A stretch of DNA of 64,000 nt from Chitinophaga rupis (lineage in GTDB: Bacteria; Bacteroidota; Bacteroidia; Chitinophagales; Chitinophagaceae), in contig NZ_FOBB01000011.1 of the NCBI RefSeq assembly GCF_900109685.1, positions 193,612 to 257,611 on the forward strand. The letters are read 5' to 3'. Every line of letters begins with the position of its first letter. Position 1 is the first letter of the stretch. Below are positions 27,001 to 35,746 of the stretch, piece by piece. The notes beneath the pieces were generated by a model. The model made no database searches, had not been told where the DNA came from, and was given only the letters and a program-made list of their open reading frames with translations. A program made the position numbers and the translations under genes.

Positions 27001-27618
27001 GATAAAAATAACCCGGCCAAGTTTGTAGGAAAATATAAGCTGAAAGATGTGAATGGCGACGGCGTAGTAACCCTGAACGACCGTACCTTCATTGGCAATC
27101 CGCATCCTGATTTTACCTATGGCTTTAACCTTAGCCTGGCCTGGCATAACTTTGATCTGAACCTGTACCTATATGGCTCTCAGGGCAACGATATTTACAA
27201 CATCACCAAGTATTATACAGACTTCCAGACCTTTGCCGGTAACCGCAGCAAGCGCATGCTATATGATTCCTGGCGGCCGGATAATCCCAATGCAAAACTC
27301 CCTATACTGGATGCTAATGATAACATCAGCAACGGCATTTCCCACAGCTATTATATAGAGAACGGCTCTTACCTGCGCGCGAAGAATCTGCAGATCGGTT
27401 ATACACTGCCGGCATCCCTTCTGAAAAAAGCAAAAATAGATCAGCTGCGCCTGTATGTGCAGGCCACCAACCTGTTCACCATCACCGGTTACAGCGGCCT
27501 GGACCCGGATATTATGAATGCCGATTTTGGCGGCAGTGGAGATCTGAACAAAGGTGTGGATTATGGTTTTTATCCCAACTCCCGGCAGGTGCTGGTGGGT
27601 ATTTCACTTACTTTTTAA
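24055..27618 (+). CDS. SusC/RagA-family TonB-dependent receptor with STN signalling domain
   Basis: A 1187-residue outer-membrane importer. It has a signal peptide (about 1-28), an STN domain at about 45-115 (LTEALSNIASRYHVTFDYDSEAL), a CarboxypepD_reg-like domain at about 147-220 and the TonB-box-like SEVVVTGY at about 225. The plug then carries the SusC hallmarks MRIRGIGTINDNGPLYVIDG and IESIQVLKDAASASIYGAQA. The rest is the barrel. The STN domain couples it to the FecR/sigma pair upstream. Its TAA stop overlaps the ATG of susD by one base, so translation is coupled. Confidence 0.95.
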   Translation: MKNVFHKRCSGRLFFLGCCLCFQQAAAAQDLSWNSHGEQRQGKTASKSMLLTEALSNIASRYHVTFDYDSEALQQKQVTAEKVLQHIRNNRQYTTLDTLLKDLLSPFGMKVKQFGSSSYTIYIPGAPPVQRLNSTTAPAAPLPADTTIQGRIVSAADGQPLPGVSVLVKGSNKGAVSDADGVYHLQVPDHNAILLYQYIGFDSRELAATDKATAIVALSSGTSSLSEVVVTGYTTQQKKDITGSVAVVNTKDLLSVPAGNFGQQLQGRAAGVTVTSNAAPGAGVSMRIRGIGTINDNGPLYVIDGVSTRSQSLNSLNPNDIESIQVLKDAASASIYGAQASNGVVIITTKKGKAGVSKISYDAYYGMQYPGKGPDLLNTNEWANLIWTGLKNAGQVSGNGNPNHPQFGNGAQPVVPYYILPAGKAQGTVDESKYDLSTNQIVKANQAGTNWYKEIFAPASIQNHQLTGSGGSDKGNYAFGLNYFNQQGILKYTNFKRYSARINTALNVKEHIRFGENLQVSFTESTGGDYASGEGNAIVNAMRLPPIIPVYDIDGNFAGTRGAGLGNASNPYAMLYRGKDNKTKGFRAFGNAYTEITLLKGLQFKSSFGIDYTNSTGYSFSYLNPEHSEPAANNSFNESSNYNLRWVFTNTLNYKRNFGYHSLNVLLGTEAISENGRNLKAGRFNYFSTSPLVWDLNNGDPSTQTNGSNRTQTALASMFGRVDYAYHDKYLFTGILRRDGVSRFAPDHRYGIFPAASVGWRLSEEPFLKSVTWIDELKLRAGVGATGNQEIPRAYNYAYEYGTSPGTSNYDLGGTSNSTVIGYYLANLGNPETVWESTVMTNIGLDLTILNGRMELNAEVYDRRTNGMLTQPQLTALAGRANAPFVNIGDMKNTGIDLNLNYHDKIGGDLRYEVGVTFSHYKNEVLRLGDSGTEQIFSGGTRYGTITLTQKGQPVSMFYGYQIEGIFQNENEVKTHALQTGMDKNNPAKFVGKYKLKDVNGDGVVTLNDRTFIGNPHPDFTYGFNLSLAWHNFDLNLYLYGSQGNDIYNITKYYTDFQTFAGNRSKRMLYDSWRPDNPNAKLPILDANDNISNGISHSYYIENGSYLRAKNLQIGYTLPASLLKKAKIDQLRLYVQATNLFTITGYSGLDPDIMNADFGGSGDLNKGVDYGFYPNSRQVLVGISLTF

Positions 27619-29360
27619 TGTGTATGGTTATGCAACAGTTTTTCAAACATCATAAAATAGCGCTCATTAGCGGCCTGTGTATTTTGCTGTTTTGCCACGT
27701 GCAATGCTCTGATGGTTTTTTAGATAAGCAGCCGCTTTCACTGGACCAAACAGCGCTGGCCAATAAAAAAGGGGTAAATGCCATCCTCATAGGCGCCTAC
27801 TCACTGCTGGAAGGCAGGGGCGCAGGAGGCAGCTACGAGAACACCACCTCCAACTGGAGCTTTGGCAGCATACGCGGCGGGGATGCTCATAAAGGCGCAG
27901 ATCCCAGCAGCCAGCCGGATATTAATAACATTGAAAGATATGAATCCAACCCAACGGATAATTATTACCTGGGTAAATGGCGTACCATATACGAAGGGGT
28001 GGTACGGGCCAATAATACGCTGAAAGTATTACGCCTGGTGAATGATATGACGGACGATGAAAAGAAGAACGTAACGGCGCAGGCACGCTTTCTGCGGGCC
28101 TTTTACCATTTTGAAGCCAAAAAGCTATGGAATAACGTGCCTTACCTGAGCGATAGCCTTACAGACCTGAACCCGAAGATCCCCAACAACCGGGACATTT
28201 GGCCGGATATTGTTGCCGACCTGCAGTTTGCTGCCGATAACCTGCCGGAAACACAGGATATGATAGGGCGGGTAAACAAATGGGCCGCCACCGCCTTCCT
28301 GGCAAAAGCGTATATGTACCAGCGTAAGTTTGCAGAAGCTAAACCTTTAATAGAAGCGGTACTCACCAGTGGTAAAAATTCCCGTGGCGTTAAGTACCAG
28401 CTGAACAACTGTTTCCAGGACAACTTTAACCCCGCTACCAAGAACAGCCCGGAAGCCATCCTGGAAGCGCAAACCTCTGTAAACGACGGTGCAAACGGCG
28501 CCAATGGTAATTCGGATGTGCTCAACTACCCTTACACCGGCGGCCCGGGTAAATGTTGCGGCACTTTTCAGCCCAGCCAGGACCTGGTAAATTCCTATAA
28601 AACAGATGTGAACGGGTTACCGCTGTTAGTGAACTATGGCGATGAAGATGTGAAGAACGATGAAGGTATTCCTTCCGACCAGCCGTTCACGCCTTACACC
28701 GGCCAGCTGGATCCGCGGGTAGACTGGACCGTAGGCCGCCGGGGCATTCCCTACCTGGACTGGGGTCCGCACCCGGGCGCTGCCTGGATCCGTAACCAGG
28801 CCTATGCCGGCCCTTACAGCCCTAAAAAGAATGTGTATTATAAAGAGCAGCAGGGCAAATTCTCCGATGCATCCAGCCCTACCGCTGTGGCCAACAACAT
28901 TAAGCTGCTGCGGCTGGCAGAAGTGATCCTGTGGGCCGCAGAATGCGAAGCGGAAATTGGCGATCCGGATAAAGCCCGCAGCTACGTGAACCAGCTGCGC
29001 ACCCGCGCCCGCAACGGCTGTTATGTACAGCAGCCGGATGGCACGCCGGCCGCAGATTATCATGTGGATATTTACCAGGCACCCTGGACATCCCGCACTG
29101 ACGCACTGAAGGCTATACGTTTTGAGAACAAGCTGGAGCTGGCCATGGAAGGGCACCGCTTTTTTGACCTGGTACGCTGGGGTATTGCCGATACAGAATT
29201 GAATGCCTACCTGGCTAAAGAATCCATTAAAAGAGTATATCTTAAAGGCGCCACGTTCACCAAAAATGAAGATGAATATTACCCAATTCCTCAAACAGAG
29301 ATCCAGAACAGTTATGTGAACGGGCAGGCAACGCTGCAGCAGAACCCGGGATACAAGTAG
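27618..29360 (+). CDS. SusD/RagB-family outer-membrane lipoprotein
   Basis: A 580-residue surface-exposed substrate-binding lipoprotein that caps the SusC barrel. The N-terminal hydrophobic segment ends at a candidate lipidation cysteine C30 (FCHVQC, a loose lipobox). The SusD hallmarks are present: an early FLDKQPL segment, TPR-like helices around residues 140-250, and the C-terminal family motif LDLAMEGHRFFDLVRWG-like segment (here LELAMEGHRFFDLVRWG). The gene starts one base before the susC stop ends. The TAG stop abuts an AATTACG heptad array. No glycoside hydrolase follows, so the substrate cannot be deduced from neighbours. Confidence 0.94.
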   Translation: MCMVMQQFFKHHKIALISGLCILLFCHVQCSDGFLDKQPLSLDQTALANKKGVNAILIGAYSLLEGRGAGGSYENTTSNWSFGSIRGGDAHKGADPSSQPDINNIERYESNPTDNYYLGKWRTIYEGVVRANNTLKVLRLVNDMTDDEKKNVTAQARFLRAFYHFEAKKLWNNVPYLSDSLTDLNPKIPNNRDIWPDIVADLQFAADNLPETQDMIGRVNKWAATAFLAKAYMYQRKFAEAKPLIEAVLTSGKNSRGVKYQLNNCFQDNFNPATKNSPEAILEAQTSVNDGANGANGNSDVLNYPYTGGPGKCCGTFQPSQDLVNSYKTDVNGLPLLVNYGDEDVKNDEGIPSDQPFTPYTGQLDPRVDWTVGRRGIPYLDWGPHPGAAWIRNQAYAGPYSPKKNVYYKEQQGKFSDASSPTAVANNIKLLRLAEVILWAAECEAEIGDPDKARSYVNQLRTRARNGCYVQQPDGTPAADYHVDIYQAPWTSRTDALKAIRFENKLELAMEGHRFFDLVRWGIADTELNAYLAKESIKRVYLKGATFTKNEDEYYPIPQTEIQNSYVNGQATLQQNPGYK

Positions 29361-29409
29361 AATTACGAATTGTTCAATTACAAATTACGAAATGCGAAGC
29401 ATTCACGAA
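29360..29409. repeat. Heptad-like array after susD, NAATTAC family
   Basis: Units GAATTAC GAATTGT, a one-base slip, then CAATTAC AAATTAC and GAAATGC start at the last base of the susD stop codon. The family matches the atpE-atpF spacer. Confidence 0.65.
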
Positions 29410-29519
29410 TGCCATTGAAAATAAATTATGATGTGAGTAATTAGAATGCAGCGGAGATTGTGTTGTGTATAAAACGGTGAAGTGATTGTTTTATTAAACA
29501 GGAATATAAACTAACAGTA

Positions 29520-31514
29520 ATGAATATACGGAAACAAATTAGCAGGTCAATTATGCTGGCGGTAACGCTGCCTTTTTTAATGCCGGCAAAACCGGCACTG
29601 GCGCAGCAGGCCAATAGTTATGACATTTGTGTGTACGGCGGCACGGCAGCCGGGGTAATAGCCGCTTATACAGCGCAGAAAATGGGTAAAACCGTACTGC
29701 TTGTTGAACCGGGTACGCACCTGGGCGGTATGACCACCGGCGGATTAGGTTATACGGATATTGGTAACAAATACGCCATCAGCGGGCTGGCGCGGGATTT
29801 TTACCGGCGCATAGGGCAGCACTATGGTAAGTTTGAACAATGGGTCTTTGAGCCGCATGTAGCGGAGGATATTATTAAAAGCTACATCCAAAAGGGAAAG
29901 GTACCGGTGTTATATCACTACTACATTACTAATGCCGCTAAAGAGCAGGGCAACCTGCAATCCATTACGCTTACCAAAGTAAGCGGCACCGGCGCTGCAC
30001 AGCGCACCATACAGGCCAAAATGTTTATTGACTGCAGCTATGAGGGCGATCTGATGGCCAAAGCAGGCGTAAGCTATACAGTAGGGCGCGAAGCCAACAG
30101 CCAGTACCAGGAAACCTACAACGGCGTACAGCTGCTGAACAAACACCAGTTTGCCGATGGGGTAGACCCTTATAAAATACCCGGCAAGCCGGAAAGCGGT
30201 CTGGTATGGGGTATTAGCCCTACGCCGGTAGCAGAGCATGGCAGCGGCGATAAAAAGGTGCAGGCCTATAATTATCGTATATGCCTTACCGATGATCCGG
30301 ATAACCTGGTACCTATTACCAAACCGGATAATTATGATTCCACGCAGTTTGAGCTGGTGCTCCGCTACATGCAAAAAACGCCCTGGACCAGCCTTTGGAA
30401 CGGCCTTAAGTTTGACCTGATGCCTAACCATAAAACAGACATCAACAACAACGGTCCTATTTCAACAGACATGATAGGCATGAACTATGATTACCCGGAA
30501 GCTGATTATGCCACCCGGCAAAAGATCATTAAAATGCATGAGGACTATAACAAAGGCCTGCTGTACTTCCTGGGGCATGATACGCGCGTGCCTGCCAACA
30601 TACGCCAGCTCATGTTAAAATGGGGCTACCCTAAAGATGAATATACCGATAATGGCAACTGGAGCTTTCAGCTTTATGTACGGGAAGCGCGCCGCATGGT
30701 AGGTGATTATGTAATGACGCAGGCTAACTGCGAAGGGCATGCTCAAGTGCAGGATGGCATTGGCATGGCAGCATACACCATGGATTCACACAACTGCCAG
30801 CGTGTAGTGGTGAACGGTATGGTAAAAAATGAAGGCGATGTGCAGATGGGCACACCCGGTCCCTACCCCATTAGCTACCGTTCCTTAATACCTAAAGCCA
30901 GCGAATGCAAAAACCTGCTGGTGCCGGTTTGCTTATCCGCCACACATATTGCCTATGGCTCTATCCGTATGGAACCGGTGTTTATGGTGCTGGGCCAGTC
31001 ATCTGCCGCAGCAGCAGTAATGGCTATTAATAACAAACAGGCTATTCAGGATATTGATGTTAGCGCCTTGCAGCAAAAGCTGAAACAGGATCCACTGGCA
31101 GATGGCAGCATACCTGAAGTGCTGGTAGACGATACTGACACTGCTTATGTAAAACGCATAGGCAGCTGGCAAAAAATTAAAGCGCCCGGTAACTATGGCA
31201 TGTCGGTGCTGAATGCTACCGGCGCAAATAACAGTGTGCGGTTTACCCCGCCCATGCAGCATAACGGGCGTTATACTATTTACTATTACAATATTCACCA
31301 GAAAGAGAAAGCGCCTACCGCTGTATTTACCATTACCGCCGGCAGTGAAAAGAAAACAGTTACGCTGCCCCTGCAGGAAGAAGGGAATGAATGGCTGCCG
31401 CTGGGCACTTTTGAATATAAGAATGGAGCCCCTTATTATGTGGATATCAGCCTGCCACCTGGTACGCAGGGCAACCTGATGGCAGATGCATTGTTGTTTG
31501 TACCGAAGAAATAA
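29520..31514 (+). CDS. Exported FAD-dependent oxidoreductase with a golvesin-like C-terminal domain
   Basis: A 664-residue protein with a signal peptide (1-28, ending PALAQ). An FAD-binding Rossmann unit (DICVYGGTAAGVIAAY, then LLVEPGTHLGGMTTGG) matches the FAD_oxidored family (PF12831), common in Bacteroidota nutrient loci. Residues about 535-660 form a beta-sandwich beginning VLVDDTDTAYVKRIGSW that resembles golvesin/Xly-type carbohydrate-binding C-terminal domains. It lies 159 bp after susD on the same strand, so it is the likely enzyme of the locus, oxidising the imported ligand or a precursor in the periplasm. Substrate unknown. Confidence 0.85.
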   Translation: MNIRKQISRSIMLAVTLPFLMPAKPALAQQANSYDICVYGGTAAGVIAAYTAQKMGKTVLLVEPGTHLGGMTTGGLGYTDIGNKYAISGLARDFYRRIGQHYGKFEQWVFEPHVAEDIIKSYIQKGKVPVLYHYYITNAAKEQGNLQSITLTKVSGTGAAQRTIQAKMFIDCSYEGDLMAKAGVSYTVGREANSQYQETYNGVQLLNKHQFADGVDPYKIPGKPESGLVWGISPTPVAEHGSGDKKVQAYNYRICLTDDPDNLVPITKPDNYDSTQFELVLRYMQKTPWTSLWNGLKFDLMPNHKTDINNNGPISTDMIGMNYDYPEADYATRQKIIKMHEDYNKGLLYFLGHDTRVPANIRQLMLKWGYPKDEYTDNGNWSFQLYVREARRMVGDYVMTQANCEGHAQVQDGIGMAAYTMDSHNCQRVVVNGMVKNEGDVQMGTPGPYPISYRSLIPKASECKNLLVPVCLSATHIAYGSIRMEPVFMVLGQSSAAAAVMAINNKQAIQDIDVSALQQKLKQDPLADGSIPEVLVDDTDTAYVKRIGSWQKIKAPGNYGMSVLNATGANNSVRFTPPMQHNGRYTIYYYNIHQKEKAPTAVFTITAGSEKKTVTLPLQEEGNEWLPLGTFEYKNGAPYYVDISLPPGTQGNLMADALLFVPKK

Positions 31515-31515
31515 T

Positions 31516-31547
31516 GTGCTGATCTGTTAATATGCAAATGTGCCGGG
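31516..31547. repeat. Octad-phased array, RTGCNNAT family
   Basis: Four contiguous 8-mers, GTGCTGAT CTGTTAAT then ATGCAAAT and GTGCCGGG, follow the FAD oxidoreductase stop and run into the left arm of the terminator at 31532-31574. Confidence 0.75.
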
Positions 31548-31574
31548 AAGCTTGCTTTGCCGGCACATTTGCAT
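31532..31574. terminator. Bidirectional terminator between the FAD oxidoreductase and porin genes
   Basis: ATGCAAATGTGCCGG (31532-31546) and CCGGCACATTTGCAT (31560-31574) are perfect 15-bp reverse complements around a 13-nt loop, between convergent genes. The right arm ends at the base before the porin stop codon. Confidence 0.85.
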
Positions 31575-32891
31575 TTAAAACCTGAACTGCAGGCGGCAGG
31601 TAAATACATTATCCGCCACATCTTTAGTATACCCCTGCAGGTCGGTAGCTTCATTACGCACCAGGTCGTACCAGAGGGTGAGCTTCAGGTGCTCGTTCAC
31701 GTAGTATAAATAACCGCCGCCAAAAGTATCAAACCGTATATCCGCTTCCGTAGTATTGCTGTTAGCCTGCCCTATCTGGTGACCATGCAGCTCATTGTTG
31801 GGATCATAAAAATCATACTTCAGCGCCAGCTGGTGCTGCTCACTGCCCAGGTGCTGTAAAAAATAAACATAAGCTCCATTGAACTTACGGATGTATAACG
31901 GCTGGCGATGCCCTGCAGCATCTACCGGGATCACTCCCGGTGTTTCACTGCTGGCAGCAGTAGCGGTTTGGGTGCCGCGTATATATTCAGCCCTAAGCTC
32001 TGTAAATCCTTTCCGGTTAGGGATCCTCCATTGCACATCTGCGCCATAATAATGGCGGGGCGCTATTTTGCCTTCATTGGCAGCTGTGGAATCAATATTA
32101 AAACCAGCGGCGCCGTTTGACCGGTAAATATATTTTGTGAACTGCTGCATACCGCCGTACAGGCAGGAGATACCGGCGGAGAGCCGCATACCGCCTGCAT
32201 TCAGCTTTACCGGTTTCAGTGATATACGAGTAATGAGGTCTTTGTGACTATCAAAATCCGTGGTACCGGAAAGACCCTGCCCGTTAAAAAAGCCGGCATC
32301 TATTTTTATATAGCGTAAGGGATGGCTTTTACGGCGGGGCTCAAAGCTAAGCATGGCGCCCAGGTCACGCTCCGTTTTCATCAGCAGCTGCGACATACGC
32401 CCTCTTTCCGGGCTTTCCCTATCGGCGGAAGCCAGGTTCACCTCATACCCAAAAGGCCGGGCAAACATACCGGCGGAAATGGATAGCACATCCCACTTAT
32501 TTTCAAAGAAACGGCCGTAAAAATCACGGATAAATACCCCTCTCTCCGATCCGTCAAACTGGAAAGCAAACAGCACAACCGGCATGTGGTTATCATTATC
32601 CCGTTCATAGTCTACCCGCAGACGGCCCCTGCGTAAGGTAAAACGGTTATCAACCGCAGCAGGGAAATCGCCTCCGGCAAAGCCTTTAGCGCCTTTGCCG
32701 CTGCTATACTGGAACTGGGGTTGTATATAACCGCTAAAGCGCAGCGCATCGTACTTCTTGTACATGGAAAACATGCCCTTACCCAATTCGGTAGTGGTAT
32801 CTATCATATCCATCAGGAACTGAGCCCTGGCGGCAGTGGCAGACAGTAACAGGAACAGGCATAACGCCGTCAGGCGCCTCGAAATTCGCAT
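31575..32891 (-). CDS. Phosphate-selective porin-like (OprP/OprO) outer-membrane protein
   Basis: A 438-residue outer-membrane barrel. A signal peptide (1-23) ends TAARAQ. The remainder alternates amphipathic strands with short turns and resembles the Porin_O_P family: FSGYIQPQFQYSSG near residue 55, FTLRRGRLRVDYE, and a C-terminal strand ending in phenylalanine (RLQFRF), the usual signal for the barrel-assembly machine. Specificity for phosphate or pyrophosphate is only a family inference. A -7 element (TACATTTG) is at 32918-32911. Confidence 0.82.
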   Translation of the reverse strand: MRISRRLTALCLFLLLSATAARAQFLMDMIDTTTELGKGMFSMYKKYDALRFSGYIQPQFQYSSGKGAKGFAGGDFPAAVDNRFTLRRGRLRVDYERDNDNHMPVVLFAFQFDGSERGVFIRDFYGRFFENKWDVLSISAGMFARPFGYEVNLASADRESPERGRMSQLLMKTERDLGAMLSFEPRRKSHPLRYIKIDAGFFNGQGLSGTTDFDSHKDLITRISLKPVKLNAGGMRLSAGISCLYGGMQQFTKYIYRSNGAAGFNIDSTAANEGKIAPRHYYGADVQWRIPNRKGFTELRAEYIRGTQTATAASSETPGVIPVDAAGHRQPLYIRKFNGAYVYFLQHLGSEQHQLALKYDFYDPNNELHGHQIGQANSNTTEADIRFDTFGGGYLYYVNEHLKLTLWYDLVRNEATDLQGYTKDVADNVFTCRLQFRF

Positions 32892-32928
32892 GTTGATAGC
32901 TATTTGGGGGCAAATGTAACAGAAACCT

Positions 32929-34416
32929 TTAAAACTGGAAATAGATCGGGATCATGGGCTGGGTGGATTTTACCTGGATCAGCAGCCAGATGAACACTAC
33001 CATAATGGCCACGCTGCCCCATACAGGTACCCGCGCCATGGTTTTTTCCATCACCTGCTGGCCGCCGGAAGCCGTTACAAAATGCAGCACAAAACCCAGC
33101 AGCATTAAGGCAAATACAGCGGTATAACCCTGATACAGATCATACCAGATACCAGGCTGAAAGTCGTATGCGATCTGGTGTATCAGCGCCCAGGCATCGT
33201 GAAAGGAAGATGCCTTAAAAAAGATCCAGCAGAAACATACAAAGTGGAAAGTAATGAGAATGCCCAGCACTTTAAAAAAGTACTTGCTAAAACCGGTGTA
33301 CACCTTACCGGTCTTTTTCAGCCAGTCTATCCTTACTTTATCAAGCCCCAGGGCCACGCCATGCAGGCCGCCCCAGAAAATAAAATTCCAGCTGGCCCCG
33401 TGCCAGAAACCGCCTATCAGCATGGTCAGCGCCAGGTTCACATACTGGCGCACCCTGCCCTTACGGTTACCACCCAGCGGAATATACAGGTAATCGCGCA
33501 GCCAGGAGGAAAGGGAGATATGCCATCTGCGCCAGAACTCTGTAATGCTGGCGCTCTGGTAAGGCGTGGCAAAGTTGGGTGGTATTTTAAAACCGGTCCA
33601 GCGGGCAATACCAATGGCCATATCAGAGTAGCCGGAAAAATCGCAGTAGATCACCAATGCGTAACCATATACGCCCAGCAGGCATTCCAGGCCGGTGTGC
33701 TTGGAAGGATCGTCAAAAATGTATTGTACAAAATTGAGGTAAATGAAATCCGATATTACGATCTTCTTAAACAGTCCGCTGATAATAAGGTACATGCCGG
33801 TGCCTATATCCTCCCGGTCCAGCACATAAGGCTGGGATATTTGCGGAATAAAGTCTGCCGCCCGCACAATAGGCCCCATCATGAGCTTGGGAAAAAAGGA
33901 AAGGAAGAACAGGTAATCCATAAAATTGTCCACTGGCGGAAACTCCTTACGGTACACATCTATGGTATAGCTCAGGTTCTCGAACGTATAAAAGGAGATC
34001 CCGATAGGCAGCAGCAAATGCAAAGGGCGTATATGCCCGGCCGTTACCTCGTTCACAATGCCGATAAAGAAATCAGTATACTTAAAATAGAACAGCAGTC
34101 CTATGTTAATGACAATGCTGAACACCAGCAGGAACACGCGCAATGATCGCTGCTGCGCGCGGTAGATCCACCGGGAAAGATTAAAATCCACGATGGCCGA
34201 TAAGATCACCAGCCCTACATAAAACCCGCAGGCTTTGTAAAAAAAGTATAAGGAGAACAGGGTAAAAACCCATACCCGCCCGGTTTTGCTGCCGGATACC
34301 GCCAGGTAGCAGAACAGGAAAATGGCAAAGTAATAAAAGAAAAATGCGCTGTTGAACAGTACAGGATCCTTAGGATCGTACAACAAGGTTGACAACAGTT
34401 TAGTAACATCAATCAT
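32929..34416 (-). CDS. MBOAT family O-acyltransferase (AlgI/PatA-like), first copy
   Basis: A 495-residue polytopic inner-membrane acyltransferase. The MBOAT core motif GGFWHGASWNFIFWGGLHG contains both conserved histidines, H339 and H352. The PYQSASITEFWRRWHISLS block is the usual AlgI/PatA/DltB-type region. Proteins of this class move acyl (typically acetyl) groups across the membrane to a secreted SGNH transferase. The two genes immediately upstream (34450 and 35747) encode such SGNH proteins, and a glucosaminidase gene leads the group. The acceptor may be peptidoglycan or an exopolysaccharide. Confidence 0.92.
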   Translation of the reverse strand: MIDVTKLLSTLLYDPKDPVLFNSAFFFYYFAIFLFCYLAVSGSKTGRVWVFTLFSLYFFYKACGFYVGLVILSAIVDFNLSRWIYRAQQRSLRVFLLVFSIVINIGLLFYFKYTDFFIGIVNEVTAGHIRPLHLLLPIGISFYTFENLSYTIDVYRKEFPPVDNFMDYLFFLSFFPKLMMGPIVRAADFIPQISQPYVLDREDIGTGMYLIISGLFKKIVISDFIYLNFVQYIFDDPSKHTGLECLLGVYGYALVIYCDFSGYSDMAIGIARWTGFKIPPNFATPYQSASITEFWRRWHISLSSWLRDYLYIPLGGNRKGRVRQYVNLALTMLIGGFWHGASWNFIFWGGLHGVALGLDKVRIDWLKKTGKVYTGFSKYFFKVLGILITFHFVCFCWIFFKASSFHDAWALIHQIAYDFQPGIWYDLYQGYTAVFALMLLGFVLHFVTASGGQQVMEKTMARVPVWGSVAIMVVFIWLLIQVKSTQPMIPIYFQF

Positions 34417-34449
34417 TTAAACGGTTCAATTTAACGGTCTTATTACTTC

Positions 34450-35703
34450 TTATCTCCGGTCCAGGTACAGGGCGTATGAGCGGCGCAGCGCTTCATACAG
34501 CAAGCGTCCCTGCAGCTGGTAACCCCTTGCGCTGAAATGAATATGATCAGGCGCCCAGGCGCCGGCAAAGCTGCTTTTCATAGCTTTATTCACCGCATTA
34601 AAATTCCAGTAGGCCAGCCCATGCTCACGGCTGTAATCGATCAGCAGCTGCGTAACCATGTTAATGGCCGGATTAGGATAGAAATTAATGCGGTAATAGG
34701 TGCGGTACTTTTTACCTGCCTTTTTCCTGAACGCCTTTTTGGATGTGCGCATGCAATCCGGGGGCGTGGTCAGTAAAATATTCACATTGGGTAGCTGCTC
34801 TTTTATTAAACGCACTGCATTATCCACCTGATCGCGGATGGCCGCTGCTCCCAGGCCGCTGTATGCTTCATTGGTGCCCAGTGAAATGATCACCAGCTGC
34901 GGCTGCAGCGCCTGACATTGTGCGGCCAGCGTATTATCTATTTCCACGTAATGCTGGTACTGCGCGCCATTAATACCAATGGCATGGTACAGGATGCCGT
35001 TATGCCCGTTCTGCAGAATAGCGCCATAGAACCTGAAAATGGTGCTGCCATTATCTTCCCAGCGTGTCTGGAAAGTAGACATAGGCTGCGAAAAGTTTAA
35101 GGTAGCCCTGCTTAACGTAGGCGAACCGGGATAGGGCGCCGGCATTACCGTTACTTCCGCTCCCGGCGTTTGTACACTTACATCAGTTGTTCCTGCATCA
35201 AAAAACAATTGCGCCTGCGTTACCTCATCTTCCATCCCGTTATCGCCCCGGCCGTTGAAAGCCAGTGTGGGCGCGGCGCTTTGTGAATAGATCACAATAC
35301 CTCCGGGTCCCGGCTCCTGGTCTTTATGCTTATCTATGATCCTGTCTGTCTGCCATCTTACCGTACTATTCCAGCGGTAATCATCCGGCCCATTGGTGCC
35401 TGCCAGGTTATAGGGGAATACCCATCCACGGCCGGCATTGCCAAACTGCTGCTGCAGCGCTCCACCTGTGGCAACCGGGAAAAAGCCTGCCTGTATATGA
35501 GAATCACCCAGGTGTAATATGCTTACCACATTGCTATCTACCTGGTTCAGCGCTGCAAAAAATCGGTACAGGGCAGTATCCTGCTGTATGATATTATTGG
35601 ACGCAGTTGTTGCTGCGGCGTGTTGCGCCACTGCATCAACTGTTACCAACAGTACTCCAATGAAAAAAACCAGCACCTTCGCGCTCTTACCCTTACTGTC
35701 CAT
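34450..35703 (-). CDS. Secreted SGNH/GDSL hydrolase-fold protein (acetyltransferase partner)
   Basis: A 417-residue protein. The chosen ATG at 35703 gives a good signal peptide (KVLVFFIGVLLVTVDAVAQ); an upstream in-frame ATG at 35775 would overlap the preceding gene and bury it. SGNH blocks: G66-D67-S68 in ILHLGDSHIQAG, the block III Asn in ISLGTNEAYSG, and the dyad D386/H389 in PDHIHFSARGY. An intact triad supports acetyl transfer or esterase activity. It lies between the second SGNH gene (43 bp upstream) and the MBOAT gene (33 bp downstream), probably one operon. Confidence 0.85.
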   Translation of the reverse strand: MDSKGKSAKVLVFFIGVLLVTVDAVAQHAAATTASNNIIQQDTALYRFFAALNQVDSNVVSILHLGDSHIQAGFFPVATGGALQQQFGNAGRGWVFPYNLAGTNGPDDYRWNSTVRWQTDRIIDKHKDQEPGPGGIVIYSQSAAPTLAFNGRGDNGMEDEVTQAQLFFDAGTTDVSVQTPGAEVTVMPAPYPGSPTLSRATLNFSQPMSTFQTRWEDNGSTIFRFYGAILQNGHNGILYHAIGINGAQYQHYVEIDNTLAAQCQALQPQLVIISLGTNEAYSGLGAAAIRDQVDNAVRLIKEQLPNVNILLTTPPDCMRTSKKAFRKKAGKKYRTYYRINFYPNPAINMVTQLLIDYSREHGLAYWNFNAVNKAMKSSFAGAWAPDHIHFSARGYQLQGRLLYEALRRSYALYLDRR

Positions 35704-35746
35704 GAATAAAACCAAATATGCTTTTACAAGCGCTTTCACAAAACCG

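Noticed and set aside
33178..34146. Open frame of about 320 codons antisense to the first MBOAT gene
   Set aside because: Shadow of the real gene; no recognisable features.
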